Positions 45,925 to 54,749 of a DNA stretch of 64,000 nucleotides are shown one piece after another (positions within the stretch are counted from its first letter, which is position 1; every line of letters begins with the position of its first letter). Source of the stretch: Microbacterium sp. AK009. Lineage in GTDB: Bacteria; Actinomycetota; Actinomycetes; Actinomycetales; Microbacteriaceae. The stretch is taken from contig NZ_JACCCG010000001.1 of the NCBI RefSeq assembly GCF_013410955.1, positions 1-64,000 on the forward strand. The letters run 5' to 3'. Both the position numbers and the translations under genes were made by a program. The notes below the pieces were generated by a model. The model made no database searches. It was not told the origin of the DNA and worked only from the letters and a program-made list of their open reading frames with translations.

Positions 45925-47058
45925 ATGCCGATCGCTCAGCCCGCGGCATCCGTGTCTCTCGACGGGTTCGAGTTGCGGGTGCTGCATCTGCCGCTGGTCT
46001 CGCCGTTCACCACCTCGTTCGGCACCGAGACGGTGCGCGAGGTGATCGTCGTGCGGGCTACCACCGCGGATGGCGAGGGGTGGGGCGAGATCGTCACGGG
46101 GGCGGCGCCGCTGTACTCCAGCGAGTACACGCAGAGCGCGTGGGATGTCGCGTCGCGCTTTCTCGTGCCGGCCCTGCTGGAACGCGGGCGCGTCGCGCCC
46201 CACGAGGTGCCGGGCGTCTTCGCGCCCATCGTCGGACACCGCATGGCCAAGGCCGGTCTCGAACTCGCCGTCCTCGATGCGGCGCTGCGCGCCGAGGAGC
46301 GCTCGCTCGGGGCGTACCTTGGGGCGACGGTCGACCGGGTGCCCTCCGGCGTCTCGGTAGGCCTGCAGCGCGATCCCGCCGCGCTCGTCGACGCTGTCGG
46401 CGCGTACCTCGCTGAGGGATACGTGCGGATCAAGATCAAGATCAAGCCGGGGCGGGATGTCGCCGACACCGCCGCGGTGCGCGAGGCGTTCGGCGAGGTG
46501 CCGTTGCAGGTCGACGCGAACTCCGCGTACACGCTCGCCGACCTCGACACCCTGGCCGCGCTCGACGCCTTCGACCTGCTGCTGATCGAGCAGCCGCTGC
46601 AGGAGGACGACCTCGTCGACCACGCCGTGCTCGCCGAGCGCCTGCGCACGCCGATCTGCCTGGACGAGTCGATCGTGTCGGCGAAGGCCGCAGGCGATGC
46701 GCTCGCCCTCGCGGCGGCGAGCGTGATCAACATCAAGGCAGGCCGTGTCGGCGGATACCTCGAGGCGGTGCGCATCCACGATCTCTGCGTCGCCGCGGGG
46801 GTGCCGGTGTGGTGCGGCGGGATGCTGGAGACGGGGATCGGCCGGGCGGCGAACGCCGCGCTCGCCGCTCTTCCGGGCTTCACCCTGCCCGGCGACGTGT
46901 CGGCCGCGAGCCGCTTCTACCATCGCGACATACTGACCGAGCCGGCTGTACTCGAGGCGGGGCACGTGCGGGTGCCGACGGGCCCCGGCCTCGGGGTCGA
47001 GATCGACCGCGCGTTCCTCGACGAGGTCACCGTGGAGCGGTTGGAGATCCGGAGGTAG
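45925..47058 (+). CDS. N-acylamino-acid racemase / o-succinylbenzoate synthase family
   Basis: A 377-aa enolase-superfamily enzyme close to the Amycolatopsis N-acylamino-acid racemase. The KxK motif is Lys170/Lys172, the metal ligands are Asp197, Glu222 and Asp247, and the opposite base is Lys271 (INIKAGRVGGYLEA). It would racemise N-succinyl or N-acyl amino acids. No menaquinone genes are adjacent, so MenC function is less likely than a role with the nearby GNAT protein. Sequence alone cannot exclude o-succinylbenzoate synthase activity. Confidence 0.87.
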   Translation: MPIAQPAASVSLDGFELRVLHLPLVSPFTTSFGTETVREVIVVRATTADGEGWGEIVTGAAPLYSSEYTQSAWDVASRFLVPALLERGRVAPHEVPGVFAPIVGHRMAKAGLELAVLDAALRAEERSLGAYLGATVDRVPSGVSVGLQRDPAALVDAVGAYLAEGYVRIKIKIKPGRDVADTAAVREAFGEVPLQVDANSAYTLADLDTLAALDAFDLLLIEQPLQEDDLVDHAVLAERLRTPICLDESIVSAKAAGDALALAAASVINIKAGRVGGYLEAVRIHDLCVAAGVPVWCGGMLETGIGRAANAALAALPGFTLPGDVSAASRFYHRDILTEPAVLEAGHVRVPTGPGLGVEIDRAFLDEVTVERLEIRR

Positions 47059-47063
47059 CGCCG

Positions 47064-48032
47064 GTGCGGTCTGCACAACTCCTCAGATCCGGGCGCCCTC
47101 GGGCGCGGCGCGCCGGGATGCGGCGGGGCGGCCGTGTGTTTCTGAGGAGTTGTGCGGTCGCGGTCGCGGTCGTCGGGCTCGCGCTGGTCGGCTGCGCCGC
47201 CGCCGACACCCGAGACCCTCCGGCGAGCCCCGCTCCCGCCGCGGCCGCCCTCCCCGCGGGCGTCAGGGTCGAGATCATCCAGCTCCGCGCGGACGTGGCG
47301 CTGCGTCAGGCGCAGGTGCACGTCGTCAACGGCGGCGACACCGACCTGCAGATCGGCGAGGTCGCCGTCGACGACTCCCGCTTCACCGCCCCCGCGACCC
47401 GCGTGCTCGCCGGGCGCACGAGCACGGTGCCCGCGGGCGGCGAGGTCGACATCCGCGTGCAGCTGCCCGACGTTGCGTGTTCGCCCCCCGCGGCGGGGTC
47501 GGCGGAGCCGACGGTGGAGCTGACGTTCCTCGCCGACGGCGCCGAGGGCACGGCGCGCGTCGTCGCCGCCGACCCGCTCGGCTTCCTCGCGCCGCTCCAC
47601 GAACGGGAGTGCCGGGCGTCGGCGCTCGCCGAGGCGGCGACGCTGGCGTTCACCGGGTTCACCCCCGCGCCGCCCGGGCAGCCTGCGACGCTCCATCTCA
47701 CGATCACGCCGACCGGTCGCGGCGAGGCGACCGTCGTGGCGGTGCAGGCCACGAACCTCCTCGACTTCGGTCCGGCGACCGTCGACGGCGCGTTCCCGCT
47801 CGACGTGCCGGTGACACCCGGCGACACCGAACCTGTAGTCGTCGACGTTCCGATCCTCCCCTCGCGCTGCGATCCGCACGCGGTTCAGGAGGACAAGCGC
47901 GGCACGATCTTCGACGTCCGGCTGAGCCTCGGCGGCGAGCCGGGGGAGATCGAGCTCTTCGTGGGCGAGGCGCTCCGTGGCGACATCCTCACCTGGGTGT
48001 CGGGCTGGTGCGGGTTCGCGGGCGCCGGTTAG
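47064..48032 (+). CDS. Putative lipoprotein
   Basis: About 322 aa with a lipobox LVGC (Cys44). The GTG at 47064 has GGAGG eight bases upstream, overlapping the racemase stop; an ATG at 47118 would give a shorter, more usual signal peptide. With the first start, the inverted repeat at 47073-47155 is translated as the N-terminus. The mature part resembles paired Ig-like beta domains with four cysteines. No family recognised. Its stop overlaps the stop of the converging gene. Confidence 0.75.
   Translation: MRSAQLLRSGRPRARRAGMRRGGRVFLRSCAVAVAVVGLALVGCAAADTRDPPASPAPAAAALPAGVRVEIIQLRADVALRQAQVHVVNGGDTDLQIGEVAVDDSRFTAPATRVLAGRTSTVPAGGEVDIRVQLPDVACSPPAAGSAEPTVELTFLADGAEGTARVVAADPLGFLAPLHERECRASALAEAATLAFTGFTPAPPGQPATLHLTITPTGRGEATVVAVQATNLLDFGPATVDGAFPLDVPVTPGDTEPVVVDVPILPSRCDPHAVQEDKRGTIFDVRLSLGGEPGEIELFVGEALRGDILTWVSGWCGFAGAG
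47073..47155. repeat. 15-bp perfect inverted repeat at the start of a lipoprotein gene
   Basis: GCACAACTCCTCAGA (47073-47087) and TCTGAGGAGTTGTGC (47141-47155) are exact inverted copies with a 53-base loop that is very GC-rich. The right arm falls in the signal-peptide coding region. The arms share AACTCCT with the inverted repeat at 29786-29873. Confidence 0.7.
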
Positions 48033-48403
48033 GGCGACCGCTCGGGAGCGACCCCGCCGTGCACGGCGACGCCGTCGAGGGCGTCGAGGATTGCCACGCC
48101 GAGGGCACCGCCGGCATGCCACGGGGTGTACGCCTCGGTCCACCAGCGCGTGGCCTCGGGCGGGGTCACGCTCGGCAGCACGCGCGCCAGCTCGCGGCCG
48201 TCGGGCACGAGGCGGGGCCGGAGCACCGACAGCACCACGACGCCCTCGGCGACGACCTGCAGCACCGCACCGTCGTCGAGCGGGCGCAGTTCGAAGGGCG
48301 CGCCACCATCGCCGGCGATCCGATCGTGGACGGATGCCGCGGCCCGGCCGATCGCGCCCGCGTCGACCGGTTCGGGGGTGAGCACCACGCTGCTACGGGG
48401 CAT
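48029..48403 (-). CDS. Hypothetical protein at the end of the T7SS operon
   Basis: A 124-aa soluble protein beginning MPRSSVVLTPEPVDAGAIG. It overlaps the end of eccC by 11 bases, so it is translationally coupled to it, and its stop overlaps the converging lipoprotein stop. Function unknown; the position suggests a T7SS accessory role. Confidence 0.7.
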   Translation of the reverse strand: MPRSSVVLTPEPVDAGAIGRAAASVHDRIAGDGGAPFELRPLDDGAVLQVVAEGVVVLSVLRPRLVPDGRELARVLPSVTPPEATRWWTEAYTPWHAGGALGVAILDALDGVAVHGGVAPERSP

Positions 48404-51400
48404 CCGACATCCTCCGTCTGCGTCGGGGTCCCGGCACCGCGGGCTCCGGCTCCGCCTCTCCCTCCGGCGTCGGCACGACAGCCGCCCCGGCATCGAAGCG
48501 CGCCACCTGCACCAGCGTCGGCCGTTCGCCGCGGCGGGCGAGGCGCCCGCGGCCGGCGATCATCGGCTCGGCGTAGAGCTTGGGGAGCAGCTGCCCCTCG
48601 GCCCGGTCGCCCGACATGATCAGGGCCGTGCCGCCGGTGTCGCGGATGCCCTGGAGGGCGAGGTCGAACATCGCCCGCGACGCCCCGGCCACCGGCCGGC
48701 TGACCACGACGTTCAGGCGCAGGTCGCGGGCCGAGGCGAGGTAGGGCAGCAGCGGTCGGAGCGGCTCGGTGCCGCCGGCGGCGAGGATGTCGAAGTCGTC
48801 GGCGACGACCAGGATGCGGGGGCCCGGGGCCGACCGGTCGATGGCGCGCTTCTCGAGCTCGGTCGCAATCGATTCCGCCAGCTGGCGTCCCTGGCGCCCC
48901 GAGGTGGCGTGCCCGCCGAGGTAGGCGTCGGGCACGTCCGCAGCGAGCTCGCCGCGCGCGTCGAGCAGACCGACGACGAGCTCCTCGGGCGAGAATCGGT
49001 CGATCGCGCCCTGCACGATGCCCCGGAGGGTCGTGGTCTTGCCGCAGCGGCTGTCGCCGAAGACGAGCAGGTGCGGGTCGCCGGTGGCGAGGTCGAGAGC
49101 GACCGGCTGCATCGTGTCTTGACGGATGCCAAAGGGAATCGCGTCGGGCTCGTCGAAGGCGTCGGGCAGCTCGGCGGGCTCGAGCACCTCGGGGAGCAGC
49201 CGGATGGGCGCGGCCTCAGGCCCCTCCCACCGCGCCGCGCTCTCGCGGGCGATGCGCTCCAGCGCCGCGCCGATGTCGTCTCCCTCGACCTCTTCCAGGA
49301 GCGGCAGCGCGATCTGCGCGAACAGCTTCTCGTCGGTGAGCACCCGGCCCGGCTCGTCGGCGCGGAGGGTGGTGGAGAGCTTGCGGGCGATCTGCGAGTC
49401 AGCGGGGTCGTTCAGCTTCAGCTCGAGCCGGGTGCCGACGAGGTTCTGCAGATTCATCCGCAGTTCGTTCCACCGCGACAGGGTCACCACGACATGGATG
49501 CCGAAGCTGCCGCCGCGCTCCAGCAGCTGCGCGATGGGTGCTTCGAGGTCGTCGAATTCGGTGCGGACGGCGCCGAGGCCGTCGACGAGCAGCACGACGT
49601 CGGCGCTCGGGAGCTCGGGCAGCCGGCCCGCGGCGTGCTGGCGGCGCATGTCGGCGAGCGAGTCGAGGTTCTGCTCGCGGAACACCCGCTCGCGCACTGC
49701 GAGCATGCCGGTGAGCTCCTCCAGGAGACGCCCGAGTCGCTCCCGGTGTCCCCGGGTCGCGACGCCGCCGACGTGGGGGAACGGCTCGATGCGTGCGAGC
49801 CCGCCGCCGGTGAGGTCCATGCCGTACACGCTCACCTCGCGCGGTGAGTGGGTGAAGGCGAGCGCCGTCGCGAGGGTCCGCAGGAACGTCGACCGGCCCG
49901 ACTGCGGGGCGCCCATGATCGACACGTGACCGCCCGAGCGGGTGAGGTCGAGCAGCCACGGCTCCTGCCGCTGCCTGCTCGGGTCATCGAGGAGCCCGAT
50001 CGGCGCCGTGAGGGTGCCGGCGACGGCCTCCTCCTCGCTGCTCGGGAGCACACCGCCGAGGGTGAGCACCGGCGGGAGCGGCGGGAGCCACACCGGGCGC
50101 GTGCGGGTGACACCGCGGGCGACGCGCTCGGTCGCCGCCTGCACGAGGGTGCGACCGGTCACCGGGACCTCGGGCTGCGAGCTGTCGAGGCCGTCGGGGT
50201 CGCCCGGGTCGGGGTCGGCGGCGCGGAGGTCGTAGGGCGGGAGGGGGAGCACCGGGGGCGCGGCCTCGCGCTCGGGACCGCGTTCGACCCGCTCGGGCAC
50301 GGGGCCCGAGACGTATCCCGCTCGGAACCGCGTGTACACCGAGGTGTCGACCTTCAGGTAGCCGAACCCGGGGATCGCGGGTAGGTGGAACGCGTCGGGG
50401 CTGTCGAGCACGACGGCCGATTCGGCCTCGCTGAAGGTGCGCAGACCGATGCGGTACGACAGGTAGGTGTCCAGGCCCCGCAGGCGCCCCGCCTCGATGC
50501 GCTGGCTCGAGAGCAGCAAATGCACCCCGATCGATCGACCGATCCGGCCGATCGTGAGAAGCAGCTCGACGAAATCCGGCTCGGCGGTGAGAAGTTCGCC
50601 GAACTCGTCGATGACGAGGAAGAGGTGCGGCAGCGGTGGGAGATCGCCGCGTTCGCGACGGAGCTGACGGTAGTGACCGATGGATGCCGCGTTGCCGGCC
50701 TCCTTCAGCAGACGCTGGCGGCGCACCACCTCACCCTGGATGCTCGCGCGGGCGCGCTCGGTCAGCTGCGGGTCGTCGGCGAGGTTGTCGATGATCCCGG
50801 CGACATGCGGGAGCTGGGCGAAGGGGGCGAAGGCCGCGCCGCCCTTGTAGTCGACGAGGATCATCGACAGGTCGTCGGGGGCGTGGGTCAGCGCGAGCCC
50901 GAGGATGAGGGTGCGCAGTAGCTCGCTCTTGCCCGACCCGGTCGCGCCGATGCAGATGCCGTGGGGGCCCATGCCGAGCTGGGCGGATTCCTTGAGATCC
51001 AGCAGGACAGGGGCACCGCGGTCGTCGATGCCGATCGGCACGCGCAGGAAGTCGCCGGCGCTGCGGGGGCGCCAGGCCGAGCCGACGTCGATCGCGTCGA
51101 CGTCGGCGACCCCGAGCAGCTCGGTGACATCGGGCGCGAGCACGGTGCCGCTGTCGGTGGAGCTCGTCCGGGTGAGACGGAGACCGGCGAGCGGGCGGCC
51201 GATCACCTCCAGCAGGGCGATGTCGACGGGGTCGGGCTGGATGTCGGTGACGGCGGGTTCGCCGCTTCCCGGCGTCTCCACGGTGGCGGTCCCATCCGCG
51301 AGGGTGATGCGTGTGGAGACCGTCGAGGGCTCCTTCAGCCGGTCATCGACGACGTGGACGACGGTGACACCGAGGTCGGAGAGGTCGAAGGCGGCATCGA

Positions 51401-52400
51401 TGCGCGGGAGCGCGGTGGCTGCCTCGCCGTCCTCGTCGATGATGATCACGAGACGTCCGGGCTTGGTGCGGCGCCCGGCTCGGCGGGCCGCGGCGGTGGC
51501 GGCGGCGCGGTCTCGCAGTTCGTCGCGGAGCAGGGTGAGCAGCTCCGGCAGTGACGGCGCGACGCGGCGCGCGGCGAGGGCGCCGGCGGGGATGTCGCTC
51601 GCGGCGACGTGCGGCAGCAGATCGAATCCGCGCCATTCGTCGCGCACCCGTTCGGGGAGGACCGCGGCGAGGTGGACGTCGTCGGGCGAGTGGAGCGCGG
51701 CGATCTGGGCGGCGATGCCGCGGCAGATCTGGAGGGCTTCCTCGCGGTCTCCGACGATCGAGACCTGGCCGCCTCGCTCGAGGTCGACGAGGGCCGGCAT
51801 CCCCTGCGAGAGACCGGCGAGGCGCACCATCCGGTCGGCCGATTCGCGCATCACCGGGTCGAACGGCTGCACCGGATTCTGCTCCGGCGGCAGTGAGACC
51901 TCGACCGCGCGCAGGTCGGCGGTGCCGATCCGCACGCGCAGGAAGTCGGCGTCGCCCGGCCGGCGTTCCCATCGTCGCGCGGGATTGAGCGCGACTTCGA
52001 CGAGGGTCGCGGGTGCCGGGTGAAGGGCGAGGGACGCCTCGCGATGGGCGTCGGCCAGCTCGCGCACCTCGCCGCGCGTGCGTTCGAGGTAGTCGAGATA
52101 GCGCTCGCGCTGCAGGCGGCGCTGGCGCGCGGCGTTGCCGCGTGCGCTGAAGGCCATGCCGACGCCGCCGACGAGCGCGACGACGAGGATGACCGCGCCG
52201 ACGACGACCATGATCGGGTTGTTGCGCAGCAGCACGATCATCGTGATCGAGGACAGGCTGCCGACGACCGGGAGGAGCGACTGGATCGGGAATCCCGACG
52301 CCCCCTCGCCGAGCGGCGGGGGTGGGGCGAGGGTGATCTGGGCGGGCGGCTCGACCGGGGTGGTGAGGCGCGCGGGGCGGTGGATGACGCGAAGGGTCAC
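48393..52400 (-). CDS. eccC: Type VII secretion ATPase EccC (FtsK/SpoIIIE)
   Basis: A 1335-aa motor of the secretion machine. Two membrane helices lie at about 40-90, followed by a cytosolic stalk with a FHA-like/DUF region and three FtsK-type ATPase domains. Domain 1 has Walker A GATGSGKSE (about 485) and Walker B LFLVIDEFGELL. Domain 2 has GAPQSGRST (about 827), where the lysine is replaced by arginine. Domain 3 has GDSRCGKTT (about 1112). The GTG at 52400 overlaps the upstream stop. Substrate recognition of WxG proteins is by the C-terminal domain in known systems. Confidence 0.93.
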   Translation of the reverse strand: MTLRVIHRPARLTTPVEPPAQITLAPPPPLGEGASGFPIQSLLPVVGSLSSITMIVLLRNNPIMVVVGAVILVVALVGGVGMAFSARGNAARQRRLQRERYLDYLERTRGEVRELADAHREASLALHPAPATLVEVALNPARRWERRPGDADFLRVRIGTADLRAVEVSLPPEQNPVQPFDPVMRESADRMVRLAGLSQGMPALVDLERGGQVSIVGDREEALQICRGIAAQIAALHSPDDVHLAAVLPERVRDEWRGFDLLPHVAASDIPAGALAARRVAPSLPELLTLLRDELRDRAAATAAARRAGRRTKPGRLVIIIDEDGEAATALPRIDAAFDLSDLGVTVVHVVDDRLKEPSTVSTRITLADGTATVETPGSGEPAVTDIQPDPVDIALLEVIGRPLAGLRLTRTSSTDSGTVLAPDVTELLGVADVDAIDVGSAWRPRSAGDFLRVPIGIDDRGAPVLLDLKESAQLGMGPHGICIGATGSGKSELLRTLILGLALTHAPDDLSMILVDYKGGAAFAPFAQLPHVAGIIDNLADDPQLTERARASIQGEVVRRQRLLKEAGNAASIGHYRQLRRERGDLPPLPHLFLVIDEFGELLTAEPDFVELLLTIGRIGRSIGVHLLLSSQRIEAGRLRGLDTYLSYRIGLRTFSEAESAVVLDSPDAFHLPAIPGFGYLKVDTSVYTRFRAGYVSGPVPERVERGPEREAAPPVLPLPPYDLRAADPDPGDPDGLDSSQPEVPVTGRTLVQAATERVARGVTRTRPVWLPPLPPVLTLGGVLPSSEEEAVAGTLTAPIGLLDDPSRQRQEPWLLDLTRSGGHVSIMGAPQSGRSTFLRTLATALAFTHSPREVSVYGMDLTGGGLARIEPFPHVGGVATRGHRERLGRLLEELTGMLAVRERVFREQNLDSLADMRRQHAAGRLPELPSADVVLLVDGLGAVRTEFDDLEAPIAQLLERGGSFGIHVVVTLSRWNELRMNLQNLVGTRLELKLNDPADSQIARKLSTTLRADEPGRVLTDEKLFAQIALPLLEEVEGDDIGAALERIARESAARWEGPEAAPIRLLPEVLEPAELPDAFDEPDAIPFGIRQDTMQPVALDLATGDPHLLVFGDSRCGKTTTLRGIVQGAIDRFSPEELVVGLLDARGELAADVPDAYLGGHATSGRQGRQLAESIATELEKRAIDRSAPGPRILVVADDFDILAAGGTEPLRPLLPYLASARDLRLNVVVSRPVAGASRAMFDLALQGIRDTGGTALIMSGDRAEGQLLPKLYAEPMIAGRGRLARRGERPTLVQVARFDAGAAVVPTPEGEAEPEPAVPGPRRRRRMSDAP

Positions 52401-53158
52401 GCGGTGACCTCCCGTCCGCCGGCGACGAGGGCTGCGGCAAGGCTCAGCGCGGCGCGGCGTGCGGCCCGCGGAGCGCGCGGGATGAAGACGACCGGATGCG
52501 ACGAGGTCGCCGCGATGGCCCGTGCCACCGCCGAGGAGTCGGGGTCGGTCTCGATCAGCGCCAGCACCACGGCGGGCTCCTCCGGCAGCGCCCGGATCGC
52601 GGGGACGACCGCGCGGGCGTTCTCGGCGGCGGCCCGCGTCGCGTCGGCGACGAGGCAGACGACATCGCTGAGCGCGGCGCAGGAACCGAGGTCGGCGAGC
52701 GGGTGATGGGCGCCGAAGTCGGTGACGGCGACCTCGAAGAATCGGGTGATCGGCGCCGCCTCGGCCAGCCACGCCCCCACCGGGTCGCCGGTGGCAGGCG
52801 GCCGGAGGCCGACGATGCCGCGGCGGTCCTCGAGCCCCGTCAGGGCCTCCGCGGTCGTCCGCGCGCCGGCGCGCGTCTCGTTCGGCGTCGTTTCGGCGAC
52901 TTCGAGCGCCCGCGCCAGGTCGCCGCCGGGGGTGACGTCGACGGCGAGCACCGACTCGGGGCGACGTGCGGTGATCGCGCGGGTGACCTGCAGGGCGAGG
53001 GGCGTGACGGACCCGTGCGGTGCGAGCGAGAGGAACCCGATGCGACGCGTCGTGGACAGCGGCGCGCGGATCGCGGCATCCTGTGTCGCCAGCACGGTCT
53101 GGGCGGCGGTGGCGCTGCCGAAGACGATGCGGGGGATCGAGGCGAGAGCCTGGCTCAT
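52397..53158 (-). CDS. MinD/ParA-like protein with a degenerate P-loop
   Basis: A 253-aa protein with a MinD-like fold pattern (VLAVDVTPGGDLARALEV; SDVVCLVADATRAAAENA). The position of the deviant Walker A motif (KGGxGKT) reads SLAPHGSVTPLALQV, without the lysines, so ATP hydrolysis is unlikely. It is coupled by four-base overlaps to both eccD and eccC. MinD-like proteins are known in T7SS loci; a scaffold role is inferred. Confidence 0.75.
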   Translation of the reverse strand: MSQALASIPRIVFGSATAAQTVLATQDAAIRAPLSTTRRIGFLSLAPHGSVTPLALQVTRAITARRPESVLAVDVTPGGDLARALEVAETTPNETRAGARTTAEALTGLEDRRGIVGLRPPATGDPVGAWLAEAAPITRFFEVAVTDFGAHHPLADLGSCAALSDVVCLVADATRAAAENARAVVPAIRALPEEPAVVLALIETDPDSSAVARAIAATSSHPVVFIPRAPRAARRAALSLAAALVAGGREVTA

Positions 53159-54474
53159 GAGCCGCCGCCGAACATGCCGAGGAGTTCGTCGTAGATGCCG
53201 AGGGCGCCCAGGAGCAGCGGGAGGAGGGAGACGACGGCGAGGGTCTCGAGGATGTTGCCGAGCCCACGCAGGCGCGCGCGGGTGGCGGGCTTGGGCGAGA
53301 CGATGCTCGCCGCGGCGATGACGGCGGCGACCGCGACGCCGACGGCGGGAGCGACCCAGCCGAGGGCGGCCAGCTGCGTGAGGAACGCGGTGAGCGCGAT
53401 CGCGCCGACCGCGGCCCACAGCGCCCAGCCCTGCGCGCGCAGCGGGAACGCGCGGAACCTCAGGGCTGCGACGACGGCGATGGCGAGGGCGACGAGGCCC
53501 GGCCAGAGCGCGTCGGCGAGGACGAGTGCCACCCCGGCGATGGCGAGGGCGGCCGCGACCGCGAGCACGCTCCAGGTGAGGGCGGCGTAGGCGTCGTCGA
53601 TCGCCGAGAACGCCCGGCCGCGGCCGATGCGCTCCCCGGCGGCGGCCTGGGCGTCGAGGGTCGTGAGCCCGGCGGCCGACAGCGCGATCCAGGGGAGCGG
53701 GCCGGTGGCGAAGGCGGCCACGACCCCTGTGATCGCCGCGGCGGCCGGGTCGGGGACGCCGGCGAGGAGCAGGACGAGGAGGAGCGTGCCGAGAACCGCG
53801 CCGAGAGCGCCGCCGGCGAGGGCGCCGGGCGCACGACGGGCGACGCCGATCGCGATGAGCACGGTGGTCGCCGCGGTGGCGAGTGCGACCGCGGCGCCCA
53901 GGAGCAGATCGGAGGTGAGGGACGCGGCGAGGATCGCCAGCACCGCCGCGAGCCCCGCGGCCGCGGCCCCGACCGCGGCCGACACGCGACGGAGCCCGCC
54001 GAGCCCGAGCCCGGCCGAGGCGGCGAGGAGGACGGCGAACGCGGCGATCTGGGTGACCGCGGCTGCCCCTCCGGGAAGGGGGAGCAGCAGCGCGCCGCCG
54101 CCGACGGCCGAGGCGATGCCGATGCCGGCTGCGAGGGCTCGGGCTGGGGCGTCCCATCGGTCGGGCCGGTCGTCGTGGGCGTCGGCCGCGGCGTCGGTGA
54201 CGTCGATCACGACCGGTGAGGGCGGTGCGGCCTCGAGCCGCTCCAGGCGCAGCAGGGTGCCGTCGAGCAGGTCGAGCTGCGTGGGGGTGCGGGCGATGTC
54301 GAGCTGTTCGCCGTCGGGGGTGACGAGGGTGAGCGGCCGGGCGACGGTGCCCTCGGTCTCGCCGAGGAGGTCGAGCAGGCGCGGCAGGGCCGAGCCGAGC
54401 GACTCGTCACTCGGGACGACGACCTCGGCGCGGGCGCGGGCGCCGGCGACGGTGACGCGGGTGTAGATGCTCAC
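53155..54474 (-). CDS. eccD: Type VII secretion membrane channel component EccD
   Basis: A 439-aa protein. The N-terminal 80 residues have a ubiquitin-like pattern (VSIYTRVTVAGARARAEVVV, then a beta-grasp repeat to LRLERLEA), followed by about eleven membrane helices. This layout defines EccD, the pore-lining subunit. The GTG at 54474 overlaps the stop of the preceding small gene by four bases. Confidence 0.87.
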   Translation of the reverse strand: MSIYTRVTVAGARARAEVVVPSDESLGSALPRLLDLLGETEGTVARPLTLVTPDGEQLDIARTPTQLDLLDGTLLRLERLEAAPPSPVVIDVTDAAADAHDDRPDRWDAPARALAAGIGIASAVGGGALLLPLPGGAAAVTQIAAFAVLLAASAGLGLGGLRRVSAAVGAAAAGLAAVLAILAASLTSDLLLGAAVALATAATTVLIAIGVARRAPGALAGGALGAVLGTLLLVLLLAGVPDPAAAAITGVVAAFATGPLPWIALSAAGLTTLDAQAAAGERIGRGRAFSAIDDAYAALTWSVLAVAAALAIAGVALVLADALWPGLVALAIAVVAALRFRAFPLRAQGWALWAAVGAIALTAFLTQLAALGWVAPAVGVAVAAVIAAASIVSPKPATRARLRGLGNILETLAVVSLLPLLLGALGIYDELLGMFGGGS

Positions 54475-54749
54475 GAGGCCTCCGGTGCGTAGGGCAAGAC
54501 GATTCCGGTCGGGGTCGCATTCGCCTGCTCCCGCGCGGCGGCCTGATCGGCCAGGAGCTGGCTGACGAACGAGATTCCCGCGCACACGGCGCAGACGATC
54601 GCGGCAACGATGATCGAGCCGACCAGCCGCTTCATGTGGTCGTTGACGGTGCGGCGCTCGTCGATGTGTCCGTAGAGGAGGGCCGACCCCAGTCGCATCC
54701 GCTGGATCTTCGCCTGCTCGATGAGCACGGCGTCCTTCTGATCAGGCAT
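54471..54749 (-). CDS. Small one-TM protein, possible minimal EccB
   Basis: A 92-aa protein: a polar N-terminus with a helical stretch (DQKDAVLIEQAKIQRMRLGS), a positively charged KRL and one membrane helix (about 42-65), then a short tail. The cytosolic helix and TM order is that of the start of EccB, but the large periplasmic repeats are missing. No full EccB is in the window. The resemblance is by layout only. Confidence 0.7.
   Translation of the reverse strand: MPDQKDAVLIEQAKIQRMRLGSALLYGHIDERRTVNDHMKRLVGSIIVAAIVCAVCAGISFVSQLLADQAAAREQANATPTGIVLPYAPEAS

Noticed and set aside
45925..47058. Muconate cycloisomerase (catB) of the catechol branch
   Set aside because: It belongs to the same superfamily and lies near an aromatic island, but the sequence follows N-acylamino-acid racemase closely and no cat genes are present.
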